A stretch of 42,966 nt of DNA, from positions 1-42,966 of the forward strand of contig CAZIPZ010000005.1 of the NCBI GenBank assembly GCA_964541075.1, read 5' to 3'. A model generated the notes under the pieces. That model made no database searches and was not told the origin of the DNA. It was given only the letters and a program-made list of their open reading frames with translations. Each line of letters starts with the position of its first letter. The stretch's first letter is position 1. Below are positions 39,918 through 42,966 of the stretch, in pieces. This stretch comes from CAZIPZ01 sp964541075 (lineage in GTDB: Bacteria > Acidobacteriota > Terriglobia > 20CM-2-55-15). The translations under genes and the position numbers were made by a program.

Positions 39918-41804
39918 GTGGCACAGCGCGTGGATTCCGTTTCCTGGTTTTACAGTCTTCAGACTCGGGTCTTTGTATCGGGACTAGCGGTATGCGCCAT
40001 AACGGTCGTTACACTTCTGTTGGCTGCTTCGGAACTCGTTTCCGAGTATGAAAAACACCAGGCAGGTGAGCGGCTCAGCACCGCTCAGGAAGCTCTCGAT
40101 CGACTTCTGAACAACCGCCTCGAATCCGCCCACATCCAACTTCGACTGATTGCAGAGCTTCCGGTATTCCGAGCGGTGTTGTCCGACCATGATGCCCGGT
40201 CGGACCGGCCGACGATGGATGAAATGGCCAAACACTATCGCTCGCAGCTTACCGCTGAGGAATGCGACATCCTGGACGAAAACGGCAGCCAGCTTGGCTT
40301 CAGCTCCAACGACAAACTCCGGCATGCGGTTTTGGCAAACCCAAAGCCCGCCATGGAACGGGCGCATTCGGTGGTCGAGTCCAACGGTGCTTTATACCTG
40401 GTCCTTTCCGAACCAGCGATGTTCCTCGACGAAACGCTGGGTGTGCTCAGGGCTGCTTACATTCTCGATGACAAAGTCGCCGCCGAATTGGCCCACCTCA
40501 CACAGACCGAGGTCAGCTTTTTCGGAGTTCGCGGCCTCACAGCCAGCAGTCTCAGCCCTGTAGGTCGCCAACAAGTTGCAGCTTTACCGATGGACAGCTA
40601 CTTCCTCGATGGCCGCTATATCGGTGGACGTTACTCTCTTCTTAACGGCGCCGGGTCCCAGAGCAATTCTTTGTTGCTGATGGTCGATCGTCAACCAACC
40701 CAGCGTTTGTTAGGCAGCATGCGGGTTCGATTGGGATGGGTTGCCGCGTTGACTTTTGGGATAGGTATTGCTCTGTTGGTGTTTTCCAGCCGGAGAGTGT
40801 CCAGGCATATGCGGGCGATCGCTCGCGCGGCAAAGCACATAGCTGGTGGTGAATGGCGGCAACGCGTTCCGGCGCGGGGAAGTGGAGAAGCCGTGCAGCT
40901 CGCAGAAGCTTTCAATGAAATGACGGAAGCGTTGGTGCACTGGCATGAAGAAGCCGGCGCCCGAACACGCAGCCTCGAGGACGCTCAGCAGCATCTGCGC
41001 GAAGCGCGTGATGCCGCCGAAGCGGCGAACGGGGCCAAAAGCGCTTTCCTTGCGAACATGAGCCATGAATTGCGCACGCCCCTGAACGCCATCATCGGGT
41101 ACAGCGAAATGCTGAGAGAACAGGCCGAAGACCGACAGCTTGATGAATTCGTGCCGGATCTGGATCGCGTCGTTGGAGCGGGTCGTCATCTCCTCTCACT
41201 CATTAACAACGTACTCGATCTATCAAAGATCGAAGCCGGAAGAATGGAGCTGGACGTTTCTGAGTTTCACTTTGAAGATATGACGACGAACGTCGTGCAG
41301 ACGTCGCAACCATTGGTGAGCGCGCGCGGCAATGTGCTGCTTGTAGAGTCGCCTCGTCCGATCGGCAAGGTGCACCAGGATCGAACCAAACTTCAACAAG
41401 TGCTGCTGAACCTGATTGGAAACGCGTCCAAATTCACCGAGAAAGGGCGGATCATTTTGCGAACGTCCCTGGATTTCGTCCACGGCCGCACTGAGCTCGT
41501 GCTGCAGGTGGCCGACACGGGCATCGGCATGTCTTCCGAACAAACATCCCGGCTGTTCCGGGAATTCATGCAGGCCGAGGCATCCACCGCACGAAAATAC
41601 GGGGGCACCGGGCTTGGATTAGTCATCAGTCAACGTTTGTGCGGACTGATGGGTGGCGCCATCACAGTCGAAAGCGAGAAGGGGCTTGGCACGACTTTCA
41701 CCGTGCGTATTCCAGCTCAGACACAGAGCCCGAAACAAACTCGGAATGAAAACAGCCAGCCTCTGGATGACGTTATGGTGGGACCATCGAGTCCCGGCCG
41801 TTAA
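39918..41804 (+). CDS. Membrane sensor histidine kinase
   Basis: The 628-residue kinase has a first membrane segment at ~16-39, a periplasmic sensor of about 230 residues (~40-275, PDC/Cache-like by size), a second segment (~283-302), HAMP (~303-360), a HisKA domain with MSHELRTPLNAIIGY (His383 the phosphoacceptor), and a HATPase_c domain with an N-box (LLNLIGNASKFTEKG), G1 (DTGIGM) and G2 (GGTGLGL). The C-terminal ~30 residues are disordered; there is no receiver domain, and no response regulator gene lies in the window, so its partner is elsewhere. Start is GTG 39918, 12 bases after the porin stop. It converges on the small membrane-protein gene with a 150-base gap in which I see no firm terminator. 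Confidence 0.92.
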   Translation: MAQRVDSVSWFYSLQTRVFVSGLAVCAITVVTLLLAASELVSEYEKHQAGERLSTAQEALDRLLNNRLESAHIQLRLIAELPVFRAVLSDHDARSDRPTMDEMAKHYRSQLTAEECDILDENGSQLGFSSNDKLRHAVLANPKPAMERAHSVVESNGALYLVLSEPAMFLDETLGVLRAAYILDDKVAAELAHLTQTEVSFFGVRGLTASSLSPVGRQQVAALPMDSYFLDGRYIGGRYSLLNGAGSQSNSLLLMVDRQPTQRLLGSMRVRLGWVAALTFGIGIALLVFSSRRVSRHMRAIARAAKHIAGGEWRQRVPARGSGEAVQLAEAFNEMTEALVHWHEEAGARTRSLEDAQQHLREARDAAEAANGAKSAFLANMSHELRTPLNAIIGYSEMLREQAEDRQLDEFVPDLDRVVGAGRHLLSLINNVLDLSKIEAGRMELDVSEFHFEDMTTNVVQTSQPLVSARGNVLLVESPRPIGKVHQDRTKLQQVLLNLIGNASKFTEKGRIILRTSLDFVHGRTELVLQVADTGIGMSSEQTSRLFREFMQAEASTARKYGGTGLGLVISQRLCGLMGGAITVESEKGLGTTFTVRIPAQTQSPKQTRNENSQPLDDVMVGPSSPGR

Positions 41805-41954
41805 GTTAAAAGCCCGTTAACATCTCTTCCGGGCGCACGTCTTTCCTGCTCGACCACTGCGTTTCGATCTTCGACTGTCGCTTGCGGAATGCTTCTCTGG
41901 TTCGTTTGCCTCGCGCGTATGAAAGGGAGCGACACTAGCATCCGGTTTTTGCGC

Positions 41955-42521
41955 TCACGAGGCTCGTTTACGTCCTTCATCCTCGCCTCTTAGAATTTCA
42001 TCGAAGATTGCTCTGTAGTGCACGAAGGCCTGCCTCAAATCTTCCGTCGAGGCGTCGCCGCCATGATGGCGAGTGACAATGCCTTCCGCCATGCGATATC
42101 GCATCGCATGGCGGGGATAAGCCGCCGAGATATTGGAGATGCGATCGTACGCATTCTCTGTCGAATAGCCCCGCGTCCGGAGCACATCTGTCAGGAGATC
42201 GTCGGCGGTGTTGACGGCGCCGACCGGATCGTCAACAAATTGGGTCTGACACTCCGTCCAGCGGTTCTGGAAACGCTGTTTCTCCATGATGCTCAGCGGC
42301 CGGATCTCTGCTTTGCGCACACGCTCTTCACGGCGGGCAAGCTCCGCCTCGGCTTGGCGCCGACTGCCTGTCTCGTTCACCGCCCGGTCGTATTCCGGAC
42401 CAAAGTGATCACGAAGATGCCTGCGTCTCCGTCCGCTGGCGATCGCCAAGGCGATGGCCGCGAACAACACGACCACCGCAACAGCTAGTGCGATGATCTG
42501 CCAAGTTTCAAGATTTTGCAT
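41955..42521 (-). CDS. Single-pass membrane protein of an uncharacterised family
   Basis: The 188-residue product has one N-terminal membrane segment (IIALAVAVVVLFAAIALAIA, residues ~8-28), a basic stretch (SGRRRRHLRDHFG), then a soluble helical part with GPEYDRAVNETGSRRQAEAE, REERVRKAEIRPLS, RWTECQTQFVDDPVGAVNTA and EDLRQAFVHYRAIFDEIL. I recognise this ordered set as a widespread family of 'hypothetical' or 'secreted' proteins from soil bacteria; it has no known function. ATG 42521 is chosen because an AGGAGA ribosome site sits eight bases upstream; the in-frame ATG at 42539 lacks one. The gene is divergent from the zinc-ribbon gene at 42763. Confidence 0.82.
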   Translation of the reverse strand: MQNLETWQIIALAVAVVVLFAAIALAIASGRRRRHLRDHFGPEYDRAVNETGSRRQAEAELARREERVRKAEIRPLSIMEKQRFQNRWTECQTQFVDDPVGAVNTADDLLTDVLRTRGYSTENAYDRISNISAAYPRHAMRYRMAEGIVTRHHGGDASTEDLRQAFVHYRAIFDEILRGEDEGRKRAS

Positions 42522-42750
42522 GATGGTCTCCTGTTTCAACCCTGCTCAAAGAAGTGCAGATGGTCTGCCAAAGTAATTTGGAAGAAAACACATGAGGTGC
42601 AATAAGCAACACGTCATGACTGCGGAAATTTGCCCGCCGCGAGCCGACAACGGTTTAAAGGGAAAGGAGAGAAATGCCGGGAGCATGAGTTCAAACCATT
42701 CCTGCACTCCGTAAGCATCCTCCAGCCTCATCATCCTGAGACCGCGCTGA

Positions 42751-42756
42751 TACAAT
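42751..42756 (+). promoter_or_regulatory. Candidate -10 box for a leaderless zinc-ribbon gene
   Basis: TACAAT at 42751-42756 is separated by six bases from GTG 42763, the same spacing as at 32178-32190. No ribosome site precedes the GTG and no clear -35 element is seen, so transcription could begin at the start codon. The rest of the 42522-42762 gap shows only a weak GCAGA-TGG-TCTGC palindrome at 42556-42568. Confidence 0.35.
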
Positions 42757-42762
42757 CCCTGG

Positions 42763-42966
42763 GTGTTGTGTCCGGGCTGCAACTTCGAGATTGACGACAA
42801 AGCGATCGAATGCCGGCGCTGCGGAGTCATTCTCGCCAAGCACCGCCGTCGGGAAGTGCAGCAGGCGCCGACACCGGAATTATTGGCTGAGCGCGAAATC
42901 ATTCGGAGGGAGCTCAAGTACAGGATCTTGGCCACGCCCCTAGCGCTCGTTTTTGCCCGGTTGGCG
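42763..42966 (+). CDS. Zinc-ribbon protein, 5' part (cut by window end)
   Basis: Translation from GTG 42763 gives 68 codons with no stop before the window ends. The start carries CPGCNFEIDDKAIECRRCG, two CxxC pairs spaced as in a small zinc ribbon, followed by a basic stretch (AKHRRREVQQAP) and what may be the beginning of a helical or membrane region (RILATPLALVFARL). The opposite-strand frame here lacks any family sequence. The GTG follows a TACAAT box by six bases, suggesting a leaderless mRNA. Zinc-ribbon plus membrane proteins of this kind are common and uncharacterised; the rest of the gene is needed to say more. Confidence 0.65.
   Translation, partial: MLCPGCNFEIDDKAIECRRCGVILAKHRRREVQQAPTPELLAEREIIRRELKYRILATPLALVFARLA

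Noticed and set aside
42546..42935. 129-codon minus-strand frame at the window end
   Set aside because: Opposes the CxxC/CxxC zinc-ribbon frame, which carries a coherent domain; the minus product has none.

Overview
The window is a moderately GC-rich, densely coded bacterial segment with almost no intergenic space (no gene-free stretch above about 250 bases). The most likely source is a soil-type member of the Acidobacteriota. The clearest pointer is the exported protein at 33835-34491, which matches a conserved envelope-protein family I associate with acidobacterial genomes. The mix of NHLM-type exporter, type VI secretion (T6SS) spike genes and TTR-like/peptidoglycan-binding proteins fits, but taxonomy is inference. 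No rRNA, tRNA, CRISPR array, transposase or integrase was seen.

Layout. (1) 1-7203, plus strand: a spike block with the end of a helical protein, a 1923-residue VgrG whose first ~1250 residues are coiled-coil and 60-residue repeats, a YwqK/MORN-type repeat protein and a DUF4280 PAAR-like tip. (2) 7435-8001: a membrane-anchored SPOR-domain protein. (3) 16650 down to 8036, minus strand: a tight seven-gene run encoding a cyclic-nucleotide-binding regulator, an HlyD-type adaptor, a C39-peptidase ABC transporter and a second ABC transporter (the NHLM bacteriocin-type exporter set), then three membrane or exported proteins. No precursor peptide with a nitrile-hydratase-like leader was found. (4) 16787-31457, nearly all plus strand: an effector island with a LysM/peptidoglycan-binding protein, two DUF4123 adaptors, two HExxH zincin proteins, a large protein with a nucleotidyltransferase-like motif, a protein with an exact 426-base internal duplication, a tandem paralog pair, a repeated small-gene/MSRPE-protein cassette and a CpXC protein. 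A divergent gene inside it encodes a protein with four PFCxxC modules. (5) 31460-34491: a minus-strand protein with a TTR-like C-terminus, an HAMP adenylate cyclase and the acidobacterial envelope protein. (6) 38072 down to 34647: a 1141-residue protein with seven beta-sandwich modules. (7) 38290-41804: a cupredoxin, outer-membrane porin and sensor histidine kinase operon. (8) 41955-42966: a small membrane-anchored protein and the start of a zinc-ribbon gene.

How the parts may work together. VgrG and the DUF4280 protein would form a T6SS spike. DUF4123 proteins are known loading adaptors, and the zincin, nucleotidyltransferase-like and peptidoglycan-binding proteins beside them look like cargo. 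T6SS sheath and baseplate genes (tssB, tssC, tssK and others) are absent, so this is an accessory VgrG/effector island or the edge of a larger cluster. A cAMP-binding regulator leads the exporter operon and an adenylate cyclase lies 15 kb away, so cAMP control of export is possible but unproven. The most novel-looking items are the repeat-VgrG fusion, the duplicated small-gene/MSRPE cassette, the nucleotidyltransferase-like protein and the PFCxxC protein.
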